Below are positions 1-8,198 of a DNA stretch of 64,000 nucleotides, one piece after another. The stretch is taken from NCBI RefSeq assembly GCF_023093535.1, contig NZ_CP095757.1:2480001-2544000 (forward strand), written 5' to 3'. The notes under the pieces are model-generated. The model was given only the letters and a program-made list of their open reading frames with translations. It had not been told where the DNA came from and did not search any database. The position numbers and the translations under genes were made by a program. This stretch comes from Halovivax limisalsi. GTDB taxonomy: Archaea > Halobacteriota > Halobacteria > Halobacteriales > Natrialbaceae. Within the stretch, counting starts at the first letter, position 1; every line of letters starts with the position of its first letter.

Positions 1-1
1 G

Positions 2-967
2 TCGATCGTCGCGATCGCCGTGGTGCTCGGCGTCTGGGAGCAGACCGGGACGATCGAGACGGCCTGGCGCGACAACGGGCTCGGCGCCGACACGCTCGTC
101 CTCGTCGTCGTCTCGATCCTCGTGGCGGTGACGGCGTTCATCGTCACCAGGTTCGTCAAGCGGCTGATCGACGAGGTCTTCGAATCGGCCGCGACCGTCA
201 CCGAACACCAGCGGGAAGTCACCTTCCGGCTCGCCCAGGTCGTGATCTACGTGATGGCGTTCGTGACCGTCCTCGGAATCTGGGTCGAGGACCTCGGCGC
301 CATCTTCGTCGGAGCGGGGTTCCTCGGGATCGTCGTCGGGATCGCCGCCCAGCAGACCCTCGGCGCCCTGCTCGCGGGATTCTTGCTGATGTTCTCCCGC
401 CCGTTCGAGATCGGCGACTGGGTCGTCCTCGACGGCGAGTACGAGGGGATCGTCACCGACATCTCGATCGTCAACACCCGAATTCGGACGATCGAAGACG
501 AGTACGTCGTCGTGCCGAACGACGTCGTCAGCTCCGCGCCGATCACGAACCGATCGCGCTCCGGCCGCCTCCGCCTCGAGGTCGAGGTCGGCGTCGATTA
601 CGACGCGGACGTCGAGCGGGCCGTCGCGGTCGCGACCGACGCCGTCTCGGACATGGAGGGGATCCGCAATCCGCCGGAGCCGAACGCGGTCGCGAAGTCG
701 TTCGGCGATTCGGCGGTCGTCCTTGGCGTCAGATTCTGGATCCCCGACCCGAAGCGCCAGCGGGCGGTTCGCCTGCAGTCCGAAGCGATCGAACGGATCG
801 CCGACGCGTTCGCGACCGAGGGAATCAAGATCCCGTTCCCGCAGCGCGAACTCTCGGGCCGGCCCGATCCGGGGAGCTTCCCCGGTTCGGGCGACGACGC
901 GACGGGCGTCACCTACGACGAATCGCGAGTTCGAACGTCCGACGCGAACGCCGGGGAGGGCGAGTGA
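2..967 (+). CDS. MscS-family mechanosensitive channel, 5' end cut by window
   Basis: Small-conductance mechanosensitive channel of the cell membrane, a family that releases solutes on hypo-osmotic shock. The frame is open to the first base of the window and begins inside a hydrophobic stretch, so the true start lies upstream. Two further membrane segments follow, then the pore-type helix rich in Gly and Ala (GAGFLGIVVGIAAQQ) leading into FSRPFEIGDWV, the hallmark entry to the MscS beta domain. The C-terminal third is the soluble alpha/beta domain with an acidic tail. Its TGA overlaps the ATG of the next gene by one base, so the two are probably co-transcribed. Confidence 0.9.
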   Translation, partial: SIVAIAVVLGVWEQTGTIETAWRDNGLGADTLVLVVVSILVAVTAFIVTRFVKRLIDEVFESAATVTEHQREVTFRLAQVVIYVMAFVTVLGIWVEDLGAIFVGAGFLGIVVGIAAQQTLGALLAGFLLMFSRPFEIGDWVVLDGEYEGIVTDISIVNTRIRTIEDEYVVVPNDVVSSAPITNRSRSGRLRLEVEVGVDYDADVERAVAVATDAVSDMEGIRNPPEPNAVAKSFGDSAVVLGVRFWIPDPKRQRAVRLQSEAIERIADAFATEGIKIPFPQRELSGRPDPGSFPGSGDDATGVTYDESRVRTSDANAGEGE

Positions 968-1545
968 TGGACCTGGCCGATCGCCGAGGCCTCGAAACCG
1001 ACGTCTACCAGCCCGCCGAGGATTCGCACCTGCTGGCGCGGACGGCCCTGGACCGGCTCGAATCGCGATCGCCCGACCGCGTTCTGGAGGTGGGGACCGG
1101 GTCCGGATACATCGCCGAGCGACTCCGCGAGGGGTCGGACGCACGCGTCGTCGGGGCGGACGTGAACCCGCACGCCTGCCGGCAGGCGGCCGAGCGAGGG
1201 ATCGACGCCGTCCGCGCGGACCTGGTCTCGCCGTTCGCACGCGCGTCGTTCGACGCCGTCGTGTTCAACCCGCCGTACCTGCCGTTTTCCGCCGACGCCG
1301 CGCGCGACGACTGGATGGAGCGGGCCCTCTCCGGCGGCGAGACGGGTCGGGCGGTGATCGACCGGTTTCTCTCACGCGTGGGCCGGGTGCTCGTGCCCGA
1401 CGGCGTCGTCCTGCTGCTCGTCAGCACGCTCACCGACGTCGACGCCGTCGTCGAACTGGCCGGCGACGCCGGCTTCAGCGCGATCGCCGTCGCCGACGAG
1501 TCGTTTCCCTACGAGACGCTGACCGTCCTCGAACTCCACCGGTGA
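967..1545 (+). CDS. HemK2/PrmC-type class I SAM-dependent methyltransferase
   Basis: A 192-residue methyltransferase. It has the SAM-binding motif VLEVGTGSGYIAERL and the catalytic NPPY motif (VFNPPYLPFS) of N5-glutamine methyltransferases. The short archaeal/eukaryotic HemK2 form without an N-terminal helical domain methylates the Gln of the GGQ motif of release factor aRF1. The start chosen is the ATG that overlaps the preceding stop; a GTG one codon upstream is possible. Family assignment is firm; the aRF1 substrate is inferred from length and motif. Confidence 0.88.
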   Translation: MDLADRRGLETDVYQPAEDSHLLARTALDRLESRSPDRVLEVGTGSGYIAERLREGSDARVVGADVNPHACRQAAERGIDAVRADLVSPFARASFDAVVFNPPYLPFSADAARDDWMERALSGGETGRAVIDRFLSRVGRVLVPDGVVLLLVSTLTDVDAVVELAGDAGFSAIAVADESFPYETLTVLELHR

Positions 1546-1590
1546 GCCGCGGCGGCCGGTGGATAACCGAAGTTCATAATATTGGATGGA

Positions 1591-1599
1591 AAATATTAA
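1591..1599 (+). promoter_or_regulatory. TATA element of the methionine synthase operon
   Basis: AT-rich block aaatattaa in GC-rich DNA, about 30-38 bases before the ATG at 1629. This is the normal distance for a haloarchaeal promoter with a leaderless or nearly leaderless transcript. Confidence 0.6.
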
Positions 1600-1610
1600 A
1601 CAGCAGCATA

Positions 1611-1628
1611 GCATACCGACCGGTACGC
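1611..1628. repeat. Imperfect inverted repeat at the methionine synthase start
   Basis: Arms GCATACCG (1611-1618) and CGGTACGC (1621-1628) match at 7 of 8 positions around a 2-base centre. The repeat lies between the TATA element and the ATG, covering the expected transcription start, so it could be an operator. No binding protein is identified. Confidence 0.35.
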
Positions 1629-2633
1629 ATGACAGAGTACGTCTCGACGACGACCGGGCTGTGTCCCCTGCCCGACGGGGCGAAGACGGACCTGGCCGAC
1701 CTGAAAGGCCACCAGAAGCACGACCTCATCGACGGTACCGAGAGCGAGGCGATCCGCGACCGGTACGACGAGGCCCGATCGGCGGTGCTATCACTCCAGC
1801 AGGACGCGGGCCTGGACCGGATCGTGGAGGGCCAGCTCCGGTGGGACGACATGCTGGCCCACCCGCTCGCCGTCTCGGACGCGGTCGAGACCCGCGGAAT
1901 CGTCCGCTACTACGACAACAACAACTTCTATCGCGAACCGGTCGTCACGGACGAACTCGAACCGACCGGCGACGTGGCCGCCGAACTCGAGGCCGCCGCG
2001 GCGTCGGTCGAGTCGAACGCCCTCCAGGCCACGCTCCCCGGCCCCTACAGCCTGGCCGATCTCGCGACGGACGAGTACTACGGCGACGAAGCGGCGTTGC
2101 TCGACGGGATCGCTGACTTCCTCGAGGGTGAAGTCGAGCGATTCCCCGCCCACGGGACGCTCTGTCTCCTCGAACCGTCGCTCGTGACCGACCCGCCGGG
2201 CGACGGGCTCGACGAGCGAGCGAGCGAGGCGATCGACCGGATCGCGGCCGCGACCGAGGCCGACGTGGTCGTCACGACCTACTGGGGCGCCCTCGAGGAG
2301 AAAGTCTACGCGCACCTGCTCGACGCCGACATCGACGCCGTCGGATTCGACTTCGTCACCGAGCAGGACGACAACCTCTACAACCTCCAGGAGTACGGCG
2401 CGACCGACGACGTCTGGCTCGGACTCGTCGACGGCCAGAACACGCTCCTCGAGGAGCCCGAAGCCGTCAGGGAGCGCGCCGAGTGGATCTTCGAACGGGT
2501 CCCCGTCACCGACTTCGAGACCGTCTACCTCGCGCCGAACACCGAGACGTTCTACCTGCCTTACGCCACGTTCGAGGAGAAACTCGCCGCGCTGGGCGAG
2601 GCGGCCTCGATCGCGGAGGTGAGCCCCGCATGA
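1629..2633 (+). CDS. MetE-like protein, first gene of a split methionine synthase pair
   Basis: A 334-residue TIM-barrel protein of the cobalamin-independent methionine synthase superfamily. It opens with STTTGLCPLPDGAK, contains the family phrase ATLPGPYSLADL, and lacks the His-x-Cys and later Cys that bind the catalytic zinc. It therefore resembles the MetE half that does not carry the zinc. Haloarchaea commonly encode two adjacent MetE-like genes. The ATG was chosen because a TATA element lies about 35 bases upstream; longer in-frame starts run through non-coding-like sequence. Its TGA overlaps the next ATG (ATGA), implying translational coupling and probable joint function. Confidence 0.85.
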   Translation: MTEYVSTTTGLCPLPDGAKTDLADLKGHQKHDLIDGTESEAIRDRYDEARSAVLSLQQDAGLDRIVEGQLRWDDMLAHPLAVSDAVETRGIVRYYDNNNFYREPVVTDELEPTGDVAAELEAAAASVESNALQATLPGPYSLADLATDEYYGDEAALLDGIADFLEGEVERFPAHGTLCLLEPSLVTDPPGDGLDERASEAIDRIAAATEADVVVTTYWGALEEKVYAHLLDADIDAVGFDFVTEQDDNLYNLQEYGATDDVWLGLVDGQNTLLEEPEAVRERAEWIFERVPVTDFETVYLAPNTETFYLPYATFEEKLAALGEAASIAEVSPA

Positions 2634-3694
2634 GCGAGACGAAATCGCAGTTCCGACCCGCAGACCACCAGAACGAGCACTTCATCCTGACGACCGTCGT
2701 CGGGAGCTATCCCAAGCCGAAGTGGTTCAACCGGGCGAAAGAGCTGTACGAGGATCCCGACGCCGACTTCGACCGGGATAACTGGGCGGAGGCGAAAGAC
2801 GACGCGGCGCGGCTCATCACCGACGAGCACGTCCGGGCGGGCCTCGACGTCGTCGTCGACGGCGAGATGCGCCGCAACGAGATGGTGGAGTACTTCGCCG
2901 ACCGCATCGAGGGCTACGAGTTCAACGGGCCCGTCAAGGTCTGGGGGCACAACTACTTCGACAAGCCCTCGGTCGTCGACGAGGTCGCCTACGACGAGCA
3001 GTGGCTCGTCGAGGAGTACGAGTTCACCGCCGACGCGACCGACCGCCCGGTGAAGGTGCCGATCACCGGTCCGTACACGCTCGCGAACTGGTCGTTCAAC
3101 GAGGCCTACGATGCCGACGAGGAACTGGCCTACGACCTCGCGGATCTGGTCAACGAGGAGATCCGAAAGCTCGTCGACGCCGGCGCCCGGTACATCCAGA
3201 TCGACGAACCCGCGCTCGCGACGACGCCGGACGACCACGCGATCGTCGGGGAGTGCCTGGAGCGCATCGTCGACGATATCCCCGAGTCGGTCCGGACGGG
3301 ACTGCACGTCTGTTACGGCGATTACTCCCGGATCTACCCCGAAATCCTCGAGTTCCCCGTCGACGAGTTCGACCTCGAGCTGGCGAACGGCGACTACGAG
3401 CAACTCGATGTCTTCACCGATCCGTCGTTCAGCAAAGACCTGGCCCTCGGCGTGACCGACGCCCACGTCGCGGAGGTCGAGTCGGTCGCCCAGATCGAGA
3501 CGAACATCCGGAAGGGACTCGAGATCGTCCCGCCCGACCAGCTCGTCGTCTCGCCGGACTGCGGCCTGAAGCTGCTCCCCCGCGAGGTCGCCTACGAGAA
3601 GATGGCGAACATGGTGACCGCGGCCCGGAACGTCGAGGCGGCGCTCGACGACGGCGAGATCGACGTGCAGGCCCCGGCCCTCGCGAGCGACTGA
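2630..3694 (+). CDS. metE: Cobalamin-independent methionine synthase, zinc-binding half
   Basis: A 354-residue MetE C-terminal-type catalytic barrel that transfers a methyl group to homocysteine. It starts with the VGSYPKPKWF phrase typical of this domain. Candidate zinc ligands are visible: His and Cys in GLHVCYGDY, Glu in FDLELANGD and Cys in SPDCGLKLLPREVA. ITGPYTLANWS is the second family signature. It overlaps the upstream MetE-like gene by four bases. The methyl donor in archaea lacking polyglutamyl folate is not shown by sequence. Confidence 0.88.
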   Translation: MSETKSQFRPADHQNEHFILTTVVGSYPKPKWFNRAKELYEDPDADFDRDNWAEAKDDAARLITDEHVRAGLDVVVDGEMRRNEMVEYFADRIEGYEFNGPVKVWGHNYFDKPSVVDEVAYDEQWLVEEYEFTADATDRPVKVPITGPYTLANWSFNEAYDADEELAYDLADLVNEEIRKLVDAGARYIQIDEPALATTPDDHAIVGECLERIVDDIPESVRTGLHVCYGDYSRIYPEILEFPVDEFDLELANGDYEQLDVFTDPSFSKDLALGVTDAHVAEVESVAQIETNIRKGLEIVPPDQLVVSPDCGLKLLPREVAYEKMANMVTAARNVEAALDDGEIDVQAPALASD

Positions 3695-3862
3695 AGCAGA
3701 CGGATACCGACGGCCGGACGGGTTCCGACGAGCCTCATTCTACCACCGAAGGGGTTCCCTCGCGGCGTGATCGCAAGCACGGACCAGCGGACGAAGAACA
3801 GCGGTGGCCATCGTCGCGGCGATGCGGACGGCGCCCGTGCTACCCGGGCGTCGCGTCGATCC

Positions 3863-4135
3863 TTACTCGTCGAGCGTGACGCGCCCGTCGCTGTAGACGG
3901 TTACGTCGTGACCGGCGTACTCGAACGAGACGGACCCGGCCGCCCGCTCGGCACCGCCGACCGTCGGCGCGAACAGCAGGTCGAGCGCTTCGGGGTCGAC
4001 GACCTCGTAGAGCGGCTCGAACGCCGGCGGTTCGACGTCGGTGACGTCGATGCCCTCCGCCTCCGCGACGGCTTCGACCACCGCTTGGCTCACCGGCGTC
4101 GTCGTCGAACCGGGGCGATGCTGTGTGATTCCCAT
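3863..4135 (-). CDS. HalOD1 (haloarchaeal output domain) protein
   Basis: A 90-residue acidic protein matching the HalOD1 pattern: VSQAVVEAVAEAEGIDVTD, then PPAFEPLYEVVDPEALDLLF, and a C-terminal strand pair GHDVTVYSDGRVTLDE. In haloarchaea this domain occurs alone or at the end of signalling proteins; its biochemical role is unknown. An AT-rich block near 4150-4165 is a plausible promoter. Confidence 0.8.
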   Translation of the reverse strand: MGITQHRPGSTTTPVSQAVVEAVAEAEGIDVTDVEPPAFEPLYEVVDPEALDLLFAPTVGGAERAAGSVSFEYAGHDVTVYSDGRVTLDE

Positions 4136-4200
4136 AGTTTAACCATTTCGGACGGGAGTAAATACTTACTGGCCAATCGAGCGTGAAGCAGCCGGTCCTC

Positions 4201-4347
4201 CTACCAACTGACGAAATCGGGAGGGTCGTCGACGATACCCGGAGACACTGCCCAGTACCGCTCCAGCGACCCGTTGGAAACCGCTCGATCCGACTCATCG
4301 TGCGGTTCGTTCCACTCGGCGCCCACGAGGACCGATCGGACGGGCAC
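4201..4347 (-). CDS. Small hypothetical protein, 48 residues, GTG start
   Basis: Acidic, tryptophan-containing small protein ending DPPDFVSW. A TATA-like block (tactaaagg, minus strand, about 4370-4380) lies about 26 bases before the GTG at 4347, matching a leaderless start. The composition (NEPHDESDRAVSNGSLERYW) is typical of haloarchaeal coding sequence. No domain recognised. It lies 65 bases upstream of the HalOD1 gene on the same strand and may be co-transcribed. Confidence 0.42.
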   Translation of the reverse strand: MPVRSVLVGAEWNEPHDESDRAVSNGSLERYWAVSPGIVDDPPDFVSW

Positions 4348-4480
4348 CGGTCCGGCGGTCGGGCAAGATCCTTTAGTAATCGCGCGCCACACTTCGGACG
4401 ATGCACGAATTCGGACGCGAACGATCGACCGAGCCGAACGCGGACGTGACAGCGCGGCCGTCTGCGACGGCGGAGGACCG

Positions 4481-5485
4481 ATGACGGCGCGAACGCTTCA
4501 CCTGCCGGTTGCAGCCGCCGAGCACGTCGACCACCTGGTCGAGTACGCCCGGCGCGGCGAACGGGGCGGCTACGACCACGCGTGGTTGCCCGAAACCTGG
4601 GGTCGCGACGCGGTCTCGGTCCTGACCCGGATCGCCGACGAGACGGCGACGATCGGGCTCGGTCCGAGCGTGTGGAACGTCTACTCGCGCTCGCCCGCGC
4701 TGGTCGGCCAGACGGCGGCGACCCTCCAGGAGATCTCGGACGGGCGGCTGCGCGTCGCGGTCGGGCCGAGCGGCCCGGCGGTCGTCGAGGGCTGGCACGG
4801 CGAGTCGTTCGACCGACCGCTGCGACGAACCCGCGAGTTCGTCGAGATCGTCCGGACCGTACTTTCCGGAGAGGTCGCCGAGTACGACGGCGAGGTGTTC
4901 ACGCTGGGCGGATTCCGGCTCCGGTGTGATCCCCCCGAGACACCGGTGCCGATCGAGGCCGCCGGGATGGGCCCGAAGTCGGTCGAGCTCGCCGGTCGGT
5001 TCGCCGACGGCTGGCACGCCATCGTCCTCACGCCGGACGGTCTGCGCGACCGGCTTTCCGACCTCGAACGGGGAATCGAACTCGGCGATCGGTCGCGCGG
5101 GGACGTCCCCGTCTCGCTCTCGATCCCGGCGGCCGTCTCCCCGGACGGCGAGCGAGCGCGCGAGCAGTGTCGCAATCACATCGGCTTCTACGTCGGAGCG
5201 ATGGGGACGTTCTACCGGGATTCGCTGGCCCGCCAGGGCCACGAGGAGGCGGCCCAGGCGATCGCCGAGGCGGTTGCCAACCGAGAGTTCGACCGGCTGG
5301 AGACGCTCATCGACGACCCGCTGCTCGAACAACTCGCGATCGCGGGCACGCCGGCCGAGGCGCGCGCACAGCTCGACCGCTGGGAGTCGATCGACGGTCT
5401 CGACGAGCTCGCAATCAGTTTCCCACGCGAAGCCGACCGTGCGGACGTCCGTCGGACGATCGACGCGCTCGCTCCCGGGGAGTGA
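4481..5485 (+). CDS. LLM-class F420-dependent oxidoreductase (luciferase-like barrel)
   Basis: A 334-residue bacterial-luciferase-like TIM barrel. Seen are GGYDHAWLPETWGRDAVSVL, GPSVWNVYSRSPALVGQTAATLQEIS and the FMN/F420 phosphate region IEAAGMGPKSVELAGRFADGW. Haloarchaeal members are often annotated as F420-dependent methylene-tetrahydromethanopterin reductase (Mer). Haloarchaea are not methanogens, so the true substrate is uncertain; hydride transfer with F420 is inferred from family. The ATG was chosen where family similarity begins; upstream in-frame codons are not protein-like. Confidence 0.85.
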   Translation: MTARTLHLPVAAAEHVDHLVEYARRGERGGYDHAWLPETWGRDAVSVLTRIADETATIGLGPSVWNVYSRSPALVGQTAATLQEISDGRLRVAVGPSGPAVVEGWHGESFDRPLRRTREFVEIVRTVLSGEVAEYDGEVFTLGGFRLRCDPPETPVPIEAAGMGPKSVELAGRFADGWHAIVLTPDGLRDRLSDLERGIELGDRSRGDVPVSLSIPAAVSPDGERAREQCRNHIGFYVGAMGTFYRDSLARQGHEEAAQAIAEAVANREFDRLETLIDDPLLEQLAIAGTPAEARAQLDRWESIDGLDELAISFPREADRADVRRTIDALAPGE

Positions 5486-5533
5486 CGAGCGCGGAGGAAT
5501 CAGTGATGGCCGCCTGATCGGACCGCTTCGCCA

Positions 5534-5971
5534 TTACCCGCTCGACGATCGACGCAGGACGGAGTCGACGACGGTCCGTACGCCCGGACTGTGTCGGTAC
5601 CACAGCCAGCACGCGACGAGCGTCGTCGCGACGGTGGCGAACGAGAGAACGGCCACGCCGACGGTGTAGGCGCGACTGGCATCGCCCCCGACGCTGAAGA
5701 CGGCCGCCGTCCCGTCACCGAAGACGAGGTAATTGGCGAGGTACCAGCACGTAGAGGCGGCGCTGACCGCGTAGACGCCGGCGCCCAGGGCGTAGCTTCG
5801 GGCCCACACCAGCAACAGCGCGACGAGCGGCGCGCCGTAACCGATTCCGAGCAGAAAGAGGTACTCGCTGCCGGTAAACGCGGCCTCGCTGGCCACGTAT
5901 CCTGCGACGTAGAGACCGCCGGCGGCGAGGTACGCGGCGAACGAGGCCGTCAGTACGAGTCGGTCGTCCAC
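5534..5971 (-). CDS. Four-helix integral membrane protein, unknown function
   Basis: A 145-residue protein with about four hydrophobic segments (near residues 4-26, 36-60, 62-85 and 100-125) and a short basic C-terminus. It starts at GTG 5971. The TATA-like block agttaagcc at about 5996-6003 (minus strand) is at the right distance for a leaderless transcript. I recognise no family. It is convergent with the LLM oxidoreductase gene. Confidence 0.7.
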   Translation of the reverse strand: MDDRLVLTASFAAYLAAGGLYVAGYVASEAAFTGSEYLFLLGIGYGAPLVALLLVWARSYALGAGVYAVSAASTCWYLANYLVFGDGTAAVFSVGGDASRAYTVGVAVLSFATVATTLVACWLWYRHSPGVRTVVDSVLRRSSSG

Positions 5972-6046
5972 ATCGTACTGTCGCCGTGACGTCGGCTTAA
6001 CTGTTGTTGCCGGTCGGGTCGCTGGAGCGACCGCCCACCGGATCCC

Positions 6047-6751
6047 TCACTCGACCGGCAGCGGGTCGGTGTCGACGGCATCTCGGCGTCCGTCCAGGAG
6101 GGCGAATCGCTCGCCGCGTCGGCGTTCGAGCCAGTAAAGGAGTCGCTCGGCCCACGCCAGTTTGGCTCGCTTCTCGTCGTCGACCGACGGGTCGTCGAAC
6201 GTCCAGCCCACAAACGAGAGCGAGTCCGCCCCGAGCGCGTCGGCCAGAAACGCCGCGCGATCCCCGTCGGTGAACCCGCCCGTGTTGACGACGTGTCCGC
6301 GAGGCCGAACCTGTGTCGTCGCCAGGATCGAGCCGGAGGGACAGCGAGGAACGACGCGTTCGACCAGCGCGACGTTATCGCCGTGGGCGTGAACCGCCAC
6401 CGGCGTCCCGCTGGCAGCGAGCCGTTCGACCGTCCCGGGATTCTTGTCCAGATCGGTCACCATCCAGTCGACCGGGACGCCGTGATCGGCCAGCGCGTCG
6501 ACCGCCGTCGACGCGGCGACGACCGCGTCGGCCGATCGCGCCCGTTCGAGCGACCGATCGCTCGTCAGCGACGGTCCCGCACCGGCGACGACGACGGATT
6601 GCCCCTCGAACGCACCCGACAGCCCGCCCTCGAACGGGGTCGACAGCGACAGGAGCCGGTCGCGAGCGCGTTCGTCGGCCCGCCGATCGAAGCCGAACGT
6701 CGACCGGATGGCCTCGTAGATCGGCTCCCACGTCGCCCACTCGACGTTCAT
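6047..6751 (-). CDS. mptE: 6-hydroxymethyl-7,8-dihydropterin pyrophosphokinase
   Basis: A 234-residue DUF115/MptE-type enzyme that pyrophosphorylates 6-hydroxymethyl-dihydropterin in tetrahydropterin or folate synthesis. Motifs seen are VVVAGAGPSLTSD, VVAASTAVDALADHGVPVDWMVTDLDKNPG and VAVHAHGDNVALV, with NTGGFTDGDRAAFLADALGA toward the end. ATG 6751 is preferred over GTG 6760 because a TATA element (tttatgg, about 6776-6783) predicts a start near 6753. It lies downstream of folP on the same strand, so the next pathway enzyme is next door. Confidence 0.9.
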   Translation of the reverse strand: MNVEWATWEPIYEAIRSTFGFDRRADERARDRLLSLSTPFEGGLSGAFEGQSVVVAGAGPSLTSDRSLERARSADAVVAASTAVDALADHGVPVDWMVTDLDKNPGTVERLAASGTPVAVHAHGDNVALVERVVPRCPSGSILATTQVRPRGHVVNTGGFTDGDRAAFLADALGADSLSFVGWTFDDPSVDDEKRAKLAWAERLLYWLERRRGERFALLDGRRDAVDTDPLPVE

Positions 6752-7009
6752 GGTCGTCACTGATCACGTAACGCCATAAATGAAGTGTCGAGCCGGGCGG
6801 CAACCTCCGAATACCCCTACCCGAGAGGCGACCCGGCTTCCATCCGCTCCTTCTGATGGCTCCGGTATAAGTTTTCTCTTCACTTTCCGTCTCACCGGAC
6901 GGCATTAAACCAATCCCAACGTTCAAGATATCCCGGTCGAGAGCGCCGATCACGGCCGTTCAACCAGGTTGATCCGCGTTTTCCACCGGGGCGATCCGGT
7001 CTGTTCCGG

Positions 7010-7879
7010 TCACGAACGGACGGATCCGAACGCGTCACCCACCAGTGCGGCGTCGCGCGTCGCCGCCACGTCGTGGGTCCTGATCACGTCCGCGCCGCGT
7101 TCGACGGCGAGGGCCGTACCGGCCAGACTCGCCGGTAGACGATCCGAGGTCCGCCGGTCGACGAGGTCGCCGAGGAAGTTCTTCCGATTGATCGACACCA
7201 GGACGGGAGCGTCGAACTCGCGAAACGCGGCCAGCCGCCGGAGCGTCTCGCGATCGTCCGCGAGCGTCTTTCGGTCGCTCCAGCCGCCGAACGCGGGATC
7301 GACGATCGTCTTCTCGGTCGCGGGCAGGTCCTCGATCGTCGCCAGGAGGCGATCGACGTAGTCGCTCTCCGCGGCCCACTCGGGCGAGCGCCGCTCGGCC
7401 CAGTCGACGTCGTCGATCGCACCCGGTCGCTCGAGGTCGGGTGGACCGGCCATCGCGACGACCGCTGCGTCGTGGGACGCACAGACCTCGGGCATACCCG
7501 GATCCGCGAAGCCGCAGATATCGTTGACCATGTCGAACCCGCGTGAGAGCGCCGCGTCCGCGACCGATGCGTAGCGCGTTTCGATCGAGAAGATGGCGTC
7601 GCGGTCGACGCGGTCGATCGTCTCGAGCGCGACGTCGAGGCGCGCTCGCTCCTCCTCGGCGGAGAGCACCTCGAAGCGTTTGTTCGCCGATTCGAGCCCG
7701 ATATCGACGATATCCGCGCCTTCCTCGATCAATTCCTCGTCGACGTAGGTCGCGGCCGCCTCGGGATCGTCGAAGACGCTCGGATCGTACGGCGATTCCG
7801 CCGAGACGTTCAGCACACCCATGATCCGGGGTGGATGCCCGTCGCCGATCGGGAGTCCCGCCGCGTCCACGGTGGTCAT
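7010..7879 (-). CDS. folP: Dihydropteroate synthase
   Basis: A 289-residue TIM-barrel enzyme condensing pterin pyrophosphate with an aminobenzoate-type acceptor. Signatures: IMGVLNVSAESPYDPSVF near residue 20, ADIVDIGLESANKRFE, FDMVNDICGF, and a C-terminal VLVSINRKNFLGDLVDRR plus ADVIRTHDVAATRDA. The normal ESTRP loop reads LESANKR here, as in archaeal-type proteins, so the acceptor may differ from bacterial pABA use. It pairs with mptE downstream, 258 bases away on the same strand. ATG 7879 begins directly before the conserved core. Confidence 0.88.
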   Translation of the reverse strand: MTTVDAAGLPIGDGHPPRIMGVLNVSAESPYDPSVFDDPEAAATYVDEELIEEGADIVDIGLESANKRFEVLSAEEERARLDVALETIDRVDRDAIFSIETRYASVADAALSRGFDMVNDICGFADPGMPEVCASHDAAVVAMAGPPDLERPGAIDDVDWAERRSPEWAAESDYVDRLLATIEDLPATEKTIVDPAFGGWSDRKTLADDRETLRRLAAFREFDAPVLVSINRKNFLGDLVDRRTSDRLPASLAGTALAVERGADVIRTHDVAATRDAALVGDAFGSVRS

Positions 7880-8198
7880 ACCGGTGATGAATCGCGGAGT
7901 CAGATATGGGCCCCGATTCCGGCAGGCGAACCGAAGCCAGCTACGAGAGCCGCGACGAGGCGGTCCGTAGCGGGTGAGACCGAGCGCGTGACGACACGGA
8001 TGGCGAGCCCGTGTCCGGGACGGCGCCACTTTTGTCGACCGGCGCCCGAACTACCAGCATGACTCCGCGGACGCGACCCGGACTGGCGGTGCAATCGACC
8101 CGGAGATCGACGACGATCGTCCGAGAGCCCGATTCGAACCGTCGCACGCGAGTAACGCATCGACCGTCTCCGCCATCGGGTTCGTCGGTGGTGCGACC
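7880..8198. other. Intergenic region between divergent folP and trmJ
   Basis: No gene is called. A TATA-like block (acttttg, about 8029-8036) lies 26 bases before ATG 8059, but that frame gives only a 47-residue Arg-rich peptide. The trmJ reading frame is open from at least 8061 with acidic, GC-rich third-position codons but no start codon before GTG 8199. The true 5' structure of trmJ is therefore uncertain. Confidence 0.5.

Noticed and set aside
723-1628. Long open frame reading into the MetE-like gene
   Set aside because: Arg/Pro-rich reading of the MscS and HemK2-like genes in another frame; the real start is ATG 1629 after a TATA element.
8120-8145. tRNA T-arm-like gattcgaacc
   Set aside because: No complementary stem, no acceptor or anticodon arm around it.
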